Part shown: piece after piece, positions 63,173 to 64,000 of the stretch | Layout of the letters: every line of letters starts with the position of its first letter | How positions within the stretch are numbered: position 1 is the stretch's first letter | Source: Thiothrix eikelboomii | GTDB taxonomy: Bacteria > Pseudomonadota > Gammaproteobacteria > Thiotrichales > Thiotrichaceae | Length of the DNA: 64,000 nt | NCBI RefSeq assembly: GCF_900167255.1 | Contig: NZ_FUYB01000003.1 | Location: 310,001 to 374,000 of the forward strand | Direction of reading: 5' to 3' | Program-made: the position numbers and the translations under genes | The notes under the pieces: generated by a model | Databases searched by the model: none | Told to the model about the DNA's origin: nothing | Seen by the model: the letters and a program-made list of their open reading frames with translations, nothing else

Positions 63173-64000
63173 TTAGCCGCTAGTTGAGCTGATTCCTAAA
63201 GCCTGCAAATGACGCGGGCTGTTTTCCCAATTTTCTTCGACCCGCACCCATAACCTTAATAAAACTTTGCGCTCTAAGAGATTTTCTAAAGCAATGCGAG
63301 CTGAACTACCAATTCGTTTAAGTGTTTCCCCTTTATGACCGATGATAATTCCTTTTTGATTATCCCGACTCACCCAAATAGTGGCATGAATTTCGGTCAA
63401 CTCAGGGCGAGTTTCAAATTTTTCAAGCTCTACTGCTGTGGAATAAGGCAGCTCTTGGTGCAGATAAATCATCAACTGCTCACGGATTAGCTCACCACAA
63501 ATAAAGCGGGTGGATTGATCAGTCACCTCATCTTCAGGATAAGCCCATTCACCTGCTGGCAACACAGCGACTAAGGCTTGCTTGAGGGCTTCGGTGTTAA
63601 TCCCTTTGGTCGCTGATAGAGGAAAAATGGCTTTAAACTCACGTTTCGCGGCCACCTCTTGCAACCAAGCTAATAAAGCTGACTTCTGTTTGATTCGATC
63701 AACCTTATTCGCTACCAAAAAAACCGGGCAAGTTAAATGCTGCAAACGTTCTAACACCAAACTATCTTCGTCCAGCCAGCGCTCAGCTTCGACCATCATA
63801 ATCACAGCATCGACCTCCTCTAAAGCGGCGACTGCTTGTAGATTAATGGTCTTATTTAATAAACTTTTTGCAGAACGATGAATACCCGGTGTATCCATAA
63901 AAACCAGTTGGTAATCTTGTTCTGTGAGAATGCCACGAATATTATGGCGGGTGGTTTGTGGTTTATTGGCTGTTGCTGAGACTTTAAAACCCACTAAATA
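63173..64000 (-). CDS. era: GTPase Era (N-terminus beyond window)
   Basis: About 276 codons remain in frame to the right edge, which opens within the sequence YLVGFKVSATANKPQTTRHN. The P-loop (G1) and start codon lie outside. Visible GTPase motifs: the switch Thr in QTTRHN, DTPGIH (G3), VANKVDRI (G4) and LSATKGIN (G5). The C-terminal KH domain has KGIIIGHKGETLKRIGSSAR. Era binds the 3' end of 16S rRNA in 30S assembly. It is followed by lepB after 1 bp rather than by the usual recO. A GTG at 63994 is internal and not the start. Confidence 0.96.
   Translation of the reverse strand, partial: YLVGFKVSATANKPQTTRHNIRGILTEQDYQLVFMDTPGIHRSAKSLLNKTINLQAVAALEEVDAVIMMVEAERWLDEDSLVLERLQHLTCPVFLVANKVDRIKQKSALLAWLQEVAAKREFKAIFPLSATKGINTEALKQALVAVLPAGEWAYPEDEVTDQSTRFICGELIREQLMIYLHQELPYSTAVELEKFETRPELTEIHATIWVSRDNQKGIIIGHKGETLKRIGSSARIALENLLERKVLLRLWVRVEENWENSPRHLQALGISSTSG

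Overview
The window reads as a chromosomal segment of a moderately AT-rich gammaproteobacterium. Several gene orders point to that class: ygfB-pepP-ubiH, zapA followed by 6S RNA, and rsfS-rlmH-maf-rng-nitrilase-tldD-pmbA. A sulfur-oxidising, Thiothrix-like (Thiotrichales) host is only a guess, because no 16S gene or sulfur-oxidation gene lies in the window. No tRNA, rRNA, insertion sequence, prophage or CRISPR array was seen. Both ends cut a gene: tex on the left lacks its C-terminal end, and era on the right lacks its N-terminal end.

Region 1-13.95 kb: tex, a LysR regulator, an AI-2E family permease, a large fused indolepyruvate:ferredoxin oxidoreductase and a small lipoprotein. A cytoplasmic-type sulfatase follows, with its own formylglycine-generating-enzyme homologue next to it and a clear hairpin terminator between the two. 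rep helicase and a cyclophilin very like human cyclophilin A close the region.

Region 14-28 kb is the signalling-rich accessory part. A membrane GGDEF-EAL protein overlaps by 4 nt a periplasmic solute-binding protein that has no transporter beside it. An OmpR-type regulator and a 7TM hybrid histidine kinase follow, with a small unknown gene between them on the other strand. After a housekeeping block (a ParS-like protein, a PaiB-like protein, truC, miaB) comes an unusual pair: a LysM/solute-binding fusion protein and a membrane protein with a degenerate kinase-like N-terminus.

Region 28-43 kb is mostly housekeeping: pmbA/tldD, a nitrilase-family amidase, rng, maf, rlmH, rsfS, azlCD, ubiH, pepP, ygfB, a coiled-coil gene with zapA, and the 6S RNA gene (184 nt between its terminal pairing arms). 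An EamA-type exporter, a GFA-family enzyme and a uridine-kinase-like enzyme follow. The polysaccharide-export lipoprotein, galE and a ComEA-like protein lie at 42-45 kb.

Region 45-64 kb: a ygiB/ygiC-like pair, a GntR regulator tail-to-tail with a PfkB-family kinase, moeA and an XAC2610-like exported protein. The most system-like locus is at 51.87-56.43 kb. It encodes a 31-residue membrane peptide, an XpaC-family protein, a TelA-family protein, an SPFH protein carrying a GYF-like domain, and a double zinc-ribbon membrane protein. It resembles the Bacillus ydjGHI envelope-stress neighbourhood but has no PspA. A secreted two-module glycosidase-like protein with a family-9 carbohydrate-binding domain, tgt, glk, an NfsA-like nitroreductase, an atypical signal peptidase I and era complete the window.
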